Source: Nevskia sp035651715 (GTDB lineage Bacteria > Pseudomonadota > Gammaproteobacteria > Nevskiales > Nevskiaceae). Taken from it: a DNA stretch of 64,000 nt. The notes beneath the pieces are model-generated. The model worked only from the letters and a program-made list of their open reading frames with translations. It ran no database searches and was not told where the DNA came from. The translations under genes were made by a program, and so were the position numbers. The stretch is from positions 1 to 64,000 of the forward strand of contig DASRFD010000012.1 of assembly GCA_035651715.1 (NCBI GenBank). The letters are read 5' to 3'. This document shows positions 53,777 through 62,267 of the stretch, piece after piece (positions within the stretch are counted from its first letter, which is position 1; every line of letters begins with the position of its first letter).

Positions 53777-54559
53777 TCAGCGGACCTCGGCCAGCTGCGC
53801 TTCGTCGCCCTCCAGCCAGCGCAGCGAGCCCGGCGTGGTCAGGATCTGGCCGGTCTCCACCAGGGTCTTGATGCCGGACAGGACCATCGGCCAGCCGCCG
53901 TAGAGCTGCTCGTTGGCGCCCTCGCGCAGCTGGTCGTGGGTCACCAGCAGGCGGCAGGAGTCGCGCACCTGGGTGATCTCCCAGGTGACGCGCGAGGCGC
54001 CTTCGGCCTTCACGTCCTCGCCCCACAGCGCCACCATCGTGTGCACCAGGCGCCGCGGCGGATCGGCCTCCAGCACCTCGCCCTCGAAGATCAGCCTCTC
54101 GTCGCCCTTGCCCTTGATGGCGGCACCCTTCTTCCAGGTCGAGGTCACCATCGCGCCGAAATTCCACTTGCGGCGCATCTGCGTATCGGTGATCGCGTGC
54201 CACAGCTGCTCCGGCGTGGCCTTGATGTAGATCTCGTACAGCTTCTCCATGGTTCTGTTCTCCAGTTCGCGTTTGAGGCCGGTCAGGGCGGCGGCCCATG
54301 GCTCGGCGTACTTGCTCACCCAGCGGTCGTGGACGAGGCGGATCGGGACGGCATTCAGGAAGTGCAGCTTTTCGCGGCCGCGACGCTTGCTCACCACCAG
54401 CCCCGCTTCCTCCAGCTGCCGCAGGTGCTTCATCACGCCGAAGCGCGTCATCGGCACCCTGGCCTCCAGCATGCTCAAGGTCTGGCCGTCTTCCTTGAAC
54501 AGCTCGTCGAGCAGGCTGCGGCGGGTGGGATCGGCGAGGGCTTTGAACACTTCGTCCAT
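53777..54559 (-). CDS. ArsR-type regulator fused to an AHSA1/SRPBCC domain
   Basis: 260-residue fusion. Residues 1-95 are a winged helix (MDEVFKALADPTRRSLLDEL; GQTLSMLEARVPMTRFGVMK). From about 105 it continues as an SRPBCC/AHSA1 domain (YEIYIKATPEQLWHAITDTQ; KGKGDERLIFEGEVLEADPP). In many bacteria these are two adjacent genes (regulator plus SRPBCC). A dyad operator lies directly upstream of the start. The ligand-binding domain may sense a hydrophobic molecule. Confidence 0.85.
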   Translation of the reverse strand: MDEVFKALADPTRRSLLDELFKEDGQTLSMLEARVPMTRFGVMKHLRQLEEAGLVVSKRRGREKLHFLNAVPIRLVHDRWVSKYAEPWAAALTGLKRELENRTMEKLYEIYIKATPEQLWHAITDTQMRRKWNFGAMVTSTWKKGAAIKGKGDERLIFEGEVLEADPPRRLVHTMVALWGEDVKAEGASRVTWEITQVRDSCRLLVTHDQLREGANEQLYGGWPMVLSGIKTLVETGQILTTPGSLRWLEGDEAQLAEVR

Positions 54560-54574
54560 GGGGCAGAACAATAG

Positions 54575-54590
54575 GTGACCTTTTGGTCAC
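54575..54590. promoter_or_regulatory. Candidate ArsR operator
   Basis: GTGACC-TTTT-GGTCAC, a perfect 6-bp dyad with a 4-base centre, 16 bp upstream of the regulator start. This form is typical of ArsR/SmtB dimers and points to self-regulation. Confidence 0.7.
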
Positions 54591-54594
54591 ATGT

Positions 54595-54957
54595 CAAGTT
54601 GAGCCATGCAGGCTATTGATTACATGGTGATTTAGGTGGGTGCGCACGGTTTAGTCCCCTCCCCCGTGTGGGAGAGGGCTAGAGCCTGCCCCCGAATGCG
54701 TAGTCGGGAGGTGAGGCGTAGGTTGCGGAGGCCTGGGTTGGCCTTCGTGCTCGTTCATGCGTGTGCGCCGCACCCTTATGCAGCCTTGTAGGATGCTGCT
54801 GAGCGGAGCGAAGCGCATCGGTCGCGTTACCATCTCCGAATCCGCGCGGTGTGCGCAGCCTTTGCAGGCTGGGATGAGCTCAGTTTTCGTAGGGCGCAAT
54901 AAGCGAAGCGCATTGCGCCGGATGGGGTTTCTGCGCTGAAACAACATCACGCGCCGC
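54595..54957. repeat. Repeat-rich gap after the ArsR promoter
   Basis: Holds a CCCCTCCCCC/GGGAGAGGG hairpin near 54660, a single GTAGGATGCTGCTGAGCGG-type REP half (54787-54817), and GGCGCAAT..ATTGCGCC (54893-54920). No coding frame is convincing. Confidence 0.55.
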
Positions 54958-55256
54958 TCCGCCTTCCCTTGATGAAGCCGTGGATTTTCGCCTACAGGCG
55001 AGTTACTTTTTGGCAGCAGCGCCAAAAAGTAACCAAAAAGCGCCGCCTCCCGACAACTGCGCCCTCCTATCGCAGAAGCAAAAGCGCGATAGGAGGGTAC
55101 CCTGCGCTTCTCGCCTGCGTCGGGGTCCAGCGACAGGCCATCCCTGGCCTGACGCTGGACGCTTCGGCATCCTGCCTCGCCCGGCGGCAAACAGCCGCCG
55201 GCCAAGGTCCGACGCAGGCTGTGATGCTCGGCGCAGTTACGGGGGGAACGTCAAAA
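54958..55256 (+). repeat. Structured ~300-bp repeat element, copy B
   Basis: Stem 1 is 55002-55014/55021-55033 (13 bp) and stem 2 is 55062-55073/55086-55097 (12 bp). The outer stem of the 3' domain is 55113-55123/55209-55219 (11 bp), enclosing an inner stem 55125-55132/55153-55160 and an arm 55181-55188/55194-55201. Joining sequences match copy A. It lies head-to-head with copy C. Confidence 0.8.
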
Positions 55257-55403
55257 GCCAAGCGTCGCCGCTTCTAGTTCCCCTCCCCTTGGGGAGGGGG
55301 CTGGTGGGAGTGGTAAGGTCGCGAAGACCGCACTGTGCTCCTGGACTCGCTTTCACGGGGAATGACGAGCGGCTTTTGATGTTGTTGTGCTTTTGAGTTG
55401 GCC

Positions 55404-55680
55404 TTTGACGTACCGCCCCGTTGTTTGCGCCGAGCACCGCAGCTCGTGGCGGCATCAGCCGGCGCGTGTGTTCGCGCCGGGCGAGGCGGGATGCCGAAGC
55501 GGCCAGCGTCAGGCCAGGGAGGGCCTGTCGCTGGACCCCGCCACGAGCGAGGAGCGCAGGGCACCGATCAATCGCGCTTCTGCTTCTTGCGATTGGTCGG
55601 CGCAAACTCCGGGGCATGTTCTTTTGGTTACTTTTCTTGCGCCAAGAAAAGTAACTCGCCGAAGGCGAAAGACTTCGTCC
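55404..55680 (-). repeat. Structured ~300-bp repeat element, copy C (inverted)
   Basis: Same architecture on the minus strand: stem 1 is 55627-55639/55643-55655 (13 bp) and stem 2 is 55564-55575/55589-55600 (11 of 12 pairs). An outer stem GCTCGTGGCGG/CCGCCACGAGC and an arm CCGGCGCG/CGCGCCGG follow. The 5' end past stem 1 is diverged relative to A and B. Confidence 0.75.
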
Positions 55681-55854
55681 AGTCGGTGAGGAGGATCCCG
55701 CACGCGCGCCAGCGCATACCGCATGGTTTCAGAGTGCTAACAGCGTGTAGGATGCAGCTAGGGTGTAGAGAGCAATTCCTTCCTCTTAGCCCGCCCTAGA
55801 GGGAGATTCTTCTAAGAACACGCGTCGAGAATTCATCCGATATCGAGAACAGCG

Positions 55855-56463
55855 ATGACGCTATACGATTACATATACGTCGATCTTCAGAAAGTCATAT
55901 CTCTCTACAGCCAGCTAACAGGTGGTGTGGTGGAATTGCGTGAGTCAACCAGAGAGCACGTAAGTTCAACTGATAACAAGCGTGCCTATGACTTGAAGGT
56001 ATTTAAGCACGATGCAGGAGGCACCGATCAAGATAAAGGCGGTACAAAGGAAGTTGTAAAACCGCATCACGCACTTCTTACGGAATTGGAGGAGGCTCTT
56101 GGCAGTAATGGCTATCTTATCGATCTGACCTCTCCGGATGCGCCGGTGTTGAAGGACGCTCAGTTGAGAGCCCGGTTGAAAAATTCCTTATGCATAAAAG
56201 TATGCGGCCGAGCAGTAATTGAAGACTATGAGCGAATAAAAGGGATAGCGAACAATTTCCCTGAGATCGTCAAAATCATAAATAAGAGTGTTGAATCAAA
56301 CTTAAGAAAATCGCCTGCGTTTCTTGAACTCCAAGCTAAATTCGAGCATGCGGAGACTGAACTCAAGAAGAATAAAGATAAAAACGATCGACAAATTAGA
56401 GAAAAAGAACTCCGAATGCTAAAAAAATCGATAGAAGATCTGATTGCAGTAGGTGGGAAGTAG
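55855..56463 (+). CDS. N-terminal part of a split AT-rich gene (DUF6414-like)
   Basis: 202-residue frame starting MTLYDYIYVDLQKVISLYSQ. The N-terminus resembles proteins with a conserved YLD/YVD..SLYSQ start such as DUF6414 (tentative). The C-terminal 70 residues are a charged coiled coil (FEHAETELKKNKDKNDRQIR). Base composition is far more AT-rich than any neighbour, indicating transfer. The frame ends at a TAG created by an 11-bp duplication. Without it the frame would run straight into the next frame. Confidence 0.6.
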   Translation: MTLYDYIYVDLQKVISLYSQLTGGVVELRESTREHVSSTDNKRAYDLKVFKHDAGGTDQDKGGTKEVVKPHHALLTELEEALGSNGYLIDLTSPDAPVLKDAQLRARLKNSLCIKVCGRAVIEDYERIKGIANNFPEIVKIINKSVESNLRKSPAFLELQAKFEHAETELKKNKDKNDRQIREKELRMLKKSIEDLIAVGGK

Positions 56464-56470
56464 GTGCGAT
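56449..56470 (+). other. 11-bp duplication breaking the AT-rich gene
   Basis: GTAGGTGGGAA (56449-56459) is followed by GTAGGTGCGAT (56460-56470), 9 of 11 identical. Removing one unit restores a continuous frame reading ..EDLIAVGAIDQWILDGLK.. across the junction and removes the TAG. Confidence 0.65.
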
Positions 56471-56483
56471 TGATCAATGGATC

Positions 56484-56918
56484 TTGGATGGACTTAAGAC
56501 TTGGATCGATGCTTTTTTACCCGGTATCGTAAATCTAAGGATCTATCCTTCGGCAGAGCATATGGATGAGCATGTCTTCGGACATTTAAAGAGAAATTGT
56601 TTCGAAGATGTTGACTCCAACTCGCTACATTTCACCTATGGCTCTATTCCGACAGAGAAATTGACAATGATCGGAATTATCACTTCAGTCCCAGATGAGA
56701 GCGATTCAGAATTCAAACCCCTTGTTGAATTCGAAAAGGAAAATCTTAAAGACTTCGAATCCGTCGAAAATGCATTCCGTGGGGTGTTCCGTGGCTTTGA
56801 CGGATTAGAACAAATGATTCGAACAAGCCGCTTCCCGCGAATACTGGTTCACCCCTTAACTGTATATCGCAGCGTAGAACCTATCTCTCGTTCACAGCAT
56901 CAAGCTATTCAACGTTGA
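56484..56918 (+). CDS. C-terminal part of the split AT-rich gene
   Basis: 144-residue frame starting at a TTG (DGLKTWIDAFLPGIVNLRIY). There is no good ribosome-binding site and no ATG, which fits a displaced C-terminal half. It continues HFTYGSIPTEKLTMIGIITS and ends in RFPRILVHPLTVYRSVEPIS. Together with the preceding frame it would make one protein of about 350 residues. The last 10 bp overlap the convergent mutM gene. Base composition is as AT-rich as the first half. Confidence 0.6.
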   Translation: MDGLKTWIDAFLPGIVNLRIYPSAEHMDEHVFGHLKRNCFEDVDSNSLHFTYGSIPTEKLTMIGIITSVPDESDSEFKPLVEFEKENLKDFESVENAFRGVFRGFDGLEQMIRTSRFPRILVHPLTVYRSVEPISRSQHQAIQR

Positions 56919-57724
56919 CACGTCGGACAATAAAAACTCGACCGCTGCCCCAGCACCACTCTCTTGATCGGCGTCTTGCACACCCGGCAAGGCTGCCCTT
57001 CCCGGTCATACACCATCAGCACCTGCTGGAAGTACCCGTTGGAACCGTCGCTGCCGCGGAAATCGCGTAGCGTGGTGCCGCCCTTGGCGATGGCAGCGTC
57101 GAGCACCTTGAGAATGGCGGCGGCGAGCTTGCCGTACTGCGCGCGCGTGATCTTGCCGGCGGCGGTCTTGGGGCGGATGCCGGCGTGGAACAGCGCCTCG
57201 GAAGCGTAGATGTTGCCGACGCCGACGACGATTCTCCCATCCATGATGAACAGCTTCACCGCGGCGCTGCGGCCGCGCGAGCGTTCGTAGAGGTAGTCGC
57301 CGTTGAACTCGGCGGAGAAGGGTTCCGGCCCCATCTCCGCCAGCAGCACATGGTGCGACTCGGCGGCGGGCCAGGGCAGCACGGCGCCGAAGCGGCGCGG
57401 GTCGTGGAAGCGCAGCAGCAGCTTGCCGGACAGCAGCAGGTCGACGTGGTCGTGCTTCTTCAGCGGCGTCTTCGGGTCGAGCAGCAGCAGGCGGCCGGTC
57501 ATGCCCAGGTGAACGATCAGGCGGTCGCCGCCGAGGTCGAAGATCAGGTACTTGCCGCGGCGGCCGACGGCGCGGATCTTCTTGCCGCGGACGAACTCGG
57601 CGAACTCGGACGGGATCGGCCAGCGCAGGCGCGAGTCGCGCACCGTGGCCTCGCGGATGGTGTGGCCGACGACGTGCGGCTCCAGGCCGCGGCGGACGGT
57701 TTCGACTTCGGGCAGTTCGGGCAT
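56909..57724 (-). CDS. mutM: Formamidopyrimidine-DNA glycosylase
   Basis: 271-residue base-excision repair enzyme removing 8-oxoguanine. It starts PELPEVETVRRGLEPHVVGH (catalytic Pro). Lys lies in the lesion-binding loop, and the helix-two-turn-helix is in VGNIYASEALFHAGIRPKT. The C-terminal zinc finger is CRVCKTPIKRV and YCPTCQR. It is downstream of the Gld-type ABC operon but separated by a terminator. Confidence 0.97.
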   Translation of the reverse strand: MPELPEVETVRRGLEPHVVGHTIREATVRDSRLRWPIPSEFAEFVRGKKIRAVGRRGKYLIFDLGGDRLIVHLGMTGRLLLLDPKTPLKKHDHVDLLLSGKLLLRFHDPRRFGAVLPWPAAESHHVLLAEMGPEPFSAEFNGDYLYERSRGRSAAVKLFIMDGRIVVGVGNIYASEALFHAGIRPKTAAGKITRAQYGKLAAAILKVLDAAIAKGGTTLRDFRGSDGSNGYFQQVLMVYDREGQPCRVCKTPIKRVVLGQRSSFYCPTCQR

Positions 57725-57844
57725 CGTGGTAGGCCGCCTTCAGGCCGACGGTGCGGCCGCCTGTGCCGAAAGGAAATCCCCTCGGGAAAGGCCGGCCGGC
57801 GATGGCAGCGTGCGGGTGGTTGCGACTATGCCCCGGCGGGCGCC

Positions 57845-57870
57845 AAAAGAAAACCCGCCTTGCGGCGGGC
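57845..57870 (-). terminator. Terminator of the ABC/DUF4340 operon
   Basis: On the minus strand CCCGCC-GCAA-GGCGGG is followed by TTTTCTTTT. It lies 20 bp after the DUF4340 stop. Confidence 0.8.
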
Positions 57871-57890
57871 TTCGGTGCAACGATGCAGGC

Positions 57891-58829
57891 TCAGTGTTTT
57901 GCGGCTGGCGCGGCCGGCTGCGCTTCCGCTTTCTTGCCGGCGTCCGCCGGTACCTTCTGCTCGGTGGTCGGCGCCGGTGGCGGCTCGGGCAGTTTGAGCA
58001 GCTTGTCGGCGTCGGACTTGGCCAGGCTGTAGCGCACCTTGAGGTCGGCGCGGTCCAGGGCCAGCTGCGGGTCGCGCGCGGCGATGGCGAAGGTGTAGCT
58101 CTGGCCGTCCTCCAGGGTGACCACGGCGGCCGGCGCGTTCGCCTCCGGCCTGGCGTCGGCCGGCATCGCGCTGTTCCACAGCGAACGCGCGCCGGCCCAG
58201 GCGTCGATGAACTTCTGCAAATCGTCGGTGCCGGCCTTGGGGTCGGCCGGCTCGGCCTGCCACTTGCCGTCGGCGCTGCGCGAGACCTTCAGGCCGGGCA
58301 CCGCCACCGCGGCGATGCGCGCGCCTTCCGGCAGCAGGGTCTTGGCCACCAGGTCGGAGTAGTCCGCGTCCAGCGCCGAGGCCGGGGGATCGTCGATCTG
58401 GCCGACCTTGCCGCCGGTCATGACGTAGCGGTGGTAGTTCAGCGGCTCGACGCCGCCGAACTCCACCTTGACGTCGTTCAGGGTCAGGCTGAAGCCGGGA
58501 GGATCGAGGCCGAGGTCGGCCAGCTTGACCTCCCTGGGGTCGATGCTGGACTTGCTGCCGGCGGTGGCCACCGACAGCAGCGAGTTGAGCTCGAACGGAT
58601 CGGCCGCCGTCTGCACCGGCGCGGTCAGCATCCACTTGCCGTCCTTCTTGTCCAGCACGATGTCCGGCGCCTTGGGATGGCTCAGCACCATGTGGTTGAT
58701 GGCGTCGAGCTTCAGCGCGGTCAGCGGCGGGTTCTTCGGCGGCTCTTTCTTCTGCGTCAGGAGCACCGCCGCGCCCAGGCCCAGCACCGCCGCGGCCAGG
58801 ACCAGGTTGAGTTTCTGCTGTGCCTTCAC
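57891..58829 (-). CDS. DUF4340 domain protein of a Gld-type ABC exporter
   Basis: 312-residue membrane-anchored protein (KLNLVLAAAVLGLGAAVLLT). The external domain follows DUF4340 (LDAINHMVLSHPKAPDIVLD; SSIDPREVKLADLGLDPPGF) and ends in an Ala/Pro/Lys-rich tail. DUF4340 proteins occur last in GldA-GldF-GldG-like operons. The function is unknown. It begins 13 bp after the GldG-like gene. Confidence 0.88.
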   Translation of the reverse strand: MKAQQKLNLVLAAAVLGLGAAVLLTQKKEPPKNPPLTALKLDAINHMVLSHPKAPDIVLDKKDGKWMLTAPVQTAADPFELNSLLSVATAGSKSSIDPREVKLADLGLDPPGFSLTLNDVKVEFGGVEPLNYHRYVMTGGKVGQIDDPPASALDADYSDLVAKTLLPEGARIAAVAVPGLKVSRSADGKWQAEPADPKAGTDDLQKFIDAWAGARSLWNSAMPADARPEANAPAAVVTLEDGQSYTFAIAARDPQLALDRADLKVRYSLAKSDADKLLKLPEPPPAPTTEQKVPADAGKKAEAQPAAPAAKH

Positions 58830-58842
58830 GTCGTCCTCCGCT

Positions 58843-60243
58843 TCAGCGGCGCCGGCGCCGCACCCACCGCGTGATGCCGTAGCCGAGCAGCAGCAGCGGC
58901 AGCACGATGGTGTAGCCCAGCACCACCAGCCAGGTGGCCCAGCCCGGCAGGTACAGCGAGGTGTCCGGCGCCTTCGGCACGTCGACGTTGAGCAGCGCGT
59001 CGCGCGAGGCCAGCCACTGCATCAGGTTGATGCCGAGCTGCTTGTTGCCCTGCTGGTCGAGGTAGGCGTCGGCGAGGAAGTCGGAATCGCCGACCACGGC
59101 GATGCGCTGGGTGCGCGACTCGCCGGTCTTGTCCTTGTCCGGGGCGGCGTTGACCTTGCGCGACATGGTGATGCCCAGGGTCAGCGGGCCGGGCTTGTCG
59201 CCCTTCTTCTCGTCGAAGGTCACGGTGCCGCTGGCCGGCGAGCCGGTCTCGAGCCAGGAAGCCTCGTTGGTCACCAGCAGCGGCAGCACGTCCCAGCCGG
59301 CGGCGCGGTCGGCGTCCTGGTCGTAGGTCAGCGGCCGCGCCAGCGGGAAGGCGGTGACATAGGCCATGTCCTGGGTCACGGGGTTCGGCGGGTAGTCGGT
59401 GGCCAGGTACAGCGCCGGGCTGGGACTGCCGATCTGGCGGTAGTCCGGAAACACCGCGAAGCCGTTCTCCCAGGTGATGCCCAGGGTCTTGGCCACGGCC
59501 TCCAGCCCGGCCGGCTGGCCCGGATCATTGAGCCACAGCAGGTTGCCGCCGCCCTTGACGTAGTCGTCGATCAGCTTGACTTCGCCGTCGAGCAGCTTCT
59601 GCGTCGGGCTCGCCACCACCAGCACCGAGGTGTTGTCGGGGATGGTCGGGGTCTTCACCAGGTTCAGGCCCTGCACCTTGAGGCCCTTCTGGCGCAGCGC
59701 GGCGGCGAACTGCACGTAGCCGGTCTGCGAGGCGCCTTCCTCGTTGACGCCGCTCGGATTGAGCGAGCGCTCGCCATGGCCCTCGATGAACACCACGAAG
59801 TGATCGCCCTTGTCGAGCAGGCGCTGCAGCGCGCCGGTGACGGCGGACTCCGACAGCACGCGCAGGGTTTCACGGCGGTCCTGGTACTGCACCACCACCT
59901 CGCCCGGCTGGTCGACGTTGTAGGCCTTGACCTTGGCCGGGTCCTTCGACGGATCGACGAAGCTCAGCTCGATGTTCGGCTTCACCCGCTTGTAGCGGTT
60001 GACCCACATCTCGATGTCGCGCCGGTTCTCCGACTCCGGGTAGAGGAAGGCGGTGAAGGTGATCGCGTCCGGCATCTGCTTGAGCAGCTTCTGGCTGGCC
60101 GCGGTCAGCGTATTGCGGCCGCCGGCGGTCCAGTCGAGCTCGGCCTTGTAGCGCACCGACAGCGCGCCCACCAGGATGATGACGGCGGTGAGCAGCAGGC
60201 CGTTGAGCAGTTGTTGCAGCAGCTTGGTTTTCTTCTGGTTCAT
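58843..60243 (-). CDS. GldG-like ABC exporter accessory protein
   Basis: 466-residue protein with one helix at each end (LLTAVIILVGALSVRYKAEL; LPGWATWLVVLGYTIVLPLL). The large external domain contains FAVFPDYRQIGSPSPALYLA and an intraflagellar-type GldG-like region (VVFIEGHGERSLNPSGVNEE). Outside gliding Bacteroidetes these operons have unknown substrates. It lies 10 bp downstream of the permease. Confidence 0.9.
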   Translation of the reverse strand: MNQKKTKLLQQLLNGLLLTAVIILVGALSVRYKAELDWTAGGRNTLTAASQKLLKQMPDAITFTAFLYPESENRRDIEMWVNRYKRVKPNIELSFVDPSKDPAKVKAYNVDQPGEVVVQYQDRRETLRVLSESAVTGALQRLLDKGDHFVVFIEGHGERSLNPSGVNEEGASQTGYVQFAAALRQKGLKVQGLNLVKTPTIPDNTSVLVVASPTQKLLDGEVKLIDDYVKGGGNLLWLNDPGQPAGLEAVAKTLGITWENGFAVFPDYRQIGSPSPALYLATDYPPNPVTQDMAYVTAFPLARPLTYDQDADRAAGWDVLPLLVTNEASWLETGSPASGTVTFDEKKGDKPGPLTLGITMSRKVNAAPDKDKTGESRTQRIAVVGDSDFLADAYLDQQGNKQLGINLMQWLASRDALLNVDVPKAPDTSLYLPGWATWLVVLGYTIVLPLLLLGYGITRWVRRRRR

Positions 60244-60253
60244 GGGTGGACTC

Positions 60254-60997
60254 TCAGCCGCGCTCGATATCCAGCCGCAGCACGGCCAGCCACAGGAAGA
60301 ACACGGTGAACAGCAGGTAGTAGACGACGTCGGCGGTGTTGAAGATGCCGCGGCGCAGGCTGTCGAAATGGCCGACCAGCGAGAGGTAGCCGAACAGCTC
60401 GGCCAGCGGGATCTGCTGGTTGCCGAGGATCTGCACCAGCCAGACCAGCAGCAGCAGGCCGAAGCTGAACACCGCGGCGATGGTCGGCTCGCGGGTCAGG
60501 GTGGAGACGAACAGGCCGGCGGAGCCGAAGGCCAGCATCATCAGGAACAGGCCGAGCAGGCCGGCGGCGATGAAGCCCAGGTCCAGGTGGGTGCCGGACA
60601 GCAGGGTCAGCGGCATGACCGCCAGCAGCGCCAGGGTGGCGAGCATGAAGCAGACCAGGCCGAGGAACTTGCCGAGCACGATCTCGATCAGCGAGGCCGG
60701 CGACGAGAACAGCAGGATGATGCTGCCGCTCTTGCGCTCCTCGGCGAACAGCCGCATGGTCATCAGCGGCATCACCAGCAGCAGCAGCACGGTGGCGAAG
60801 CCGAACAGGCCGCCGCCGATGAAGTCCGCCACGCCGGTGAACTGGTCGGCCATCGCCGCGTTCTGCGCATAGCTGAACAGCAGGGTGGCGAAGATGAAGC
60901 CGAGGATCAGCTGCAGCACGAACAGCACGGCCCAGGCCAGCGGCGAAACGAAGATGCGGCGCGCCTCGTTGCGCGCGATGCTCAGGACGGTGCTCAT
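60254..60997 (-). CDS. ABC-2 type permease, GldF-like
   Basis: 247-residue permease with six hydrophobic segments, starting MSTVLSIARNEARRIFVSPL. CCGGAGGTG precedes the ATG. The SPLAWAVLFV and LMTMRLFAEERKSGSIILLF segments are characteristic of ABC-2 exporters. It is the membrane channel of the GldA-like ATPase. Confidence 0.9.
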   Translation of the reverse strand: MSTVLSIARNEARRIFVSPLAWAVLFVLQLILGFIFATLLFSYAQNAAMADQFTGVADFIGGGLFGFATVLLLLVMPLMTMRLFAEERKSGSIILLFSSPASLIEIVLGKFLGLVCFMLATLALLAVMPLTLLSGTHLDLGFIAAGLLGLFLMMLAFGSAGLFVSTLTREPTIAAVFSFGLLLLVWLVQILGNQQIPLAELFGYLSLVGHFDSLRRGIFNTADVVYYLLFTVFFLWLAVLRLDIERG

Positions 60998-61113
60998 GAG
61001 CGCACCTCCGGCTGCATGGAGGGGGCCTGGGTGTCGCGGGGGAATCCCGGCGCGGCGGGTCGGTGCCGGTGTGAGCGCATTGCACTAGCTCCAAAAATGA
61101 GGGTGGTGTTCAT
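60994..61113 (-). CDS. Possible 39-residue protein between ABC genes
   Basis: The frame starts MNTTLIFGASAMRSHRHRPA. Its ATG overlaps the ATPase stop (ATGA) and its TGA overlaps the permease ATG (ATGA), so a ribosome could move through all three. There is no recognisable domain. It may be a coupling leader rather than a functional protein. Confidence 0.4.
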   Translation of the reverse strand: MNTTLIFGASAMRSHRHRPAAPGFPRDTQAPSMQPEVRS

Positions 61114-62063
61114 GCCGCCTCCCCGGCTTCGTGAACGGTGATGTCGCCGGAGGTGTGCTTGACGAACATGTCCTCCAGGGTCTCGGTGTGGGAACGCAGC
61201 TCGAACAGGCCCCAGCCGTTCTGCGCCGCGGCCTCCGCCACCGCCTCGCGGGGGTCGGCGCCCTCGGCGGCGGTGAGGCGGAACAGCCCGCCGTCGAGAA
61301 TTTCCACGCCGCGCACGCCCGGCAGCGCCTTCAGCGCTTCCGCTGCCGGCGGCCGGCGCAGGCCGGCGATGACGGCCTCGATGCGGTGCTGCGCCGCCGC
61401 GGTCAGCGCCTCGGAATACACCACGCGGCCCTTGTTGATGATCATCACGCGGCTGCACACCGCCTGGATCTCGGGGAGGATGTGGCTGGACAGGATCACG
61501 CTGTGGCTGCGCCCCAGCTCCTTGATCAGCGCGCGGATCTCCAGGATCTGGATCGGGTCCAGGCCCACCGTCGGCTCGTCGAGGATGATCACCGGCGGGC
61601 GGTGGATGATGGCCTGGGCCAGGCCGACGCGCTGCTGGTAGCCCTTGGACAGGTTGCCGATCAGCTTGTTGGCCACCTCGTCCAGGCCGCAGGCCTTGCG
61701 CGCGCGGACCAGCGCCGCGTCGCGCTCGCCGGCGGCGATGCGGTGCAGGCCGGCGCAGAAGCCGAGGTACTCGTTCACCGTCAGCTCCGGATACAGCGGC
61801 GGCTGCTCCGGCAGGTAGCCGAGGGCGGTCTTGGCCGCCTTCGGGTCCGCCGTCAGCTCGATGCCGTTGATCTTCACCGAGCCGCCGCTGGGGGCGAGGC
61901 AGCCGGCCAGCATCTTCATGGTGGTCGACTTGCCGGCGCCGTTGGGGCCAAGCAGGCCGAGGATTTCGCCCTTGCGCAGGGTCAGGTTGAGGCCGCTCAC
62001 CGCCACGGTCGCGCCGTAGCGCCGCGACAGATCGCGCGCCTCGATCAGGATCTGGTTGTCCAT
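61110..62063 (-). CDS. ABC transporter ATP-binding protein, GldA-like
   Basis: 317-residue ATPase. Walker A is LLGPNGAGKSTTMKM, the signature region is NLSKGYQQRVGLAQA and Walker B is PVIILDEPTVGLDP, followed by the switch His in VILSSHILPE. The C-terminal 90 residues form the extra domain usual in GldA/CcmA-type exporters. It is the first gene of the operon. Confidence 0.93.
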   Translation of the reverse strand: MDNQILIEARDLSRRYGATVAVSGLNLTLRKGEILGLLGPNGAGKSTTMKMLAGCLAPSGGSVKINGIELTADPKAAKTALGYLPEQPPLYPELTVNEYLGFCAGLHRIAAGERDAALVRARKACGLDEVANKLIGNLSKGYQQRVGLAQAIIHRPPVIILDEPTVGLDPIQILEIRALIKELGRSHSVILSSHILPEIQAVCSRVMIINKGRVVYSEALTAAAQHRIEAVIAGLRRPPAAEALKALPGVRGVEILDGGLFRLTAAEGADPREAVAEAAAQNGWGLFELRSHTETLEDMFVKHTSGDITVHEAGEAA

Positions 62064-62267
62064 GTTCCGGAGTTTTTGTTTCGAAGGTGGGAAAGCAAAG
62101 CGCCGAATGTGACCGGCGCCCGGGCCCGGAGTTCCCGGGCGGGCCTAACTATACGGCAGCCCCGCTCCGCGTCAAAAACCCAGTGGCGACGCGGCCTTAA
62201 GCCCGGCTTAAGGAAGCTGTGGCTGGCCGTGGCATGGCGCTGCCGGCGATGGCATCGCGGCGCGCCT

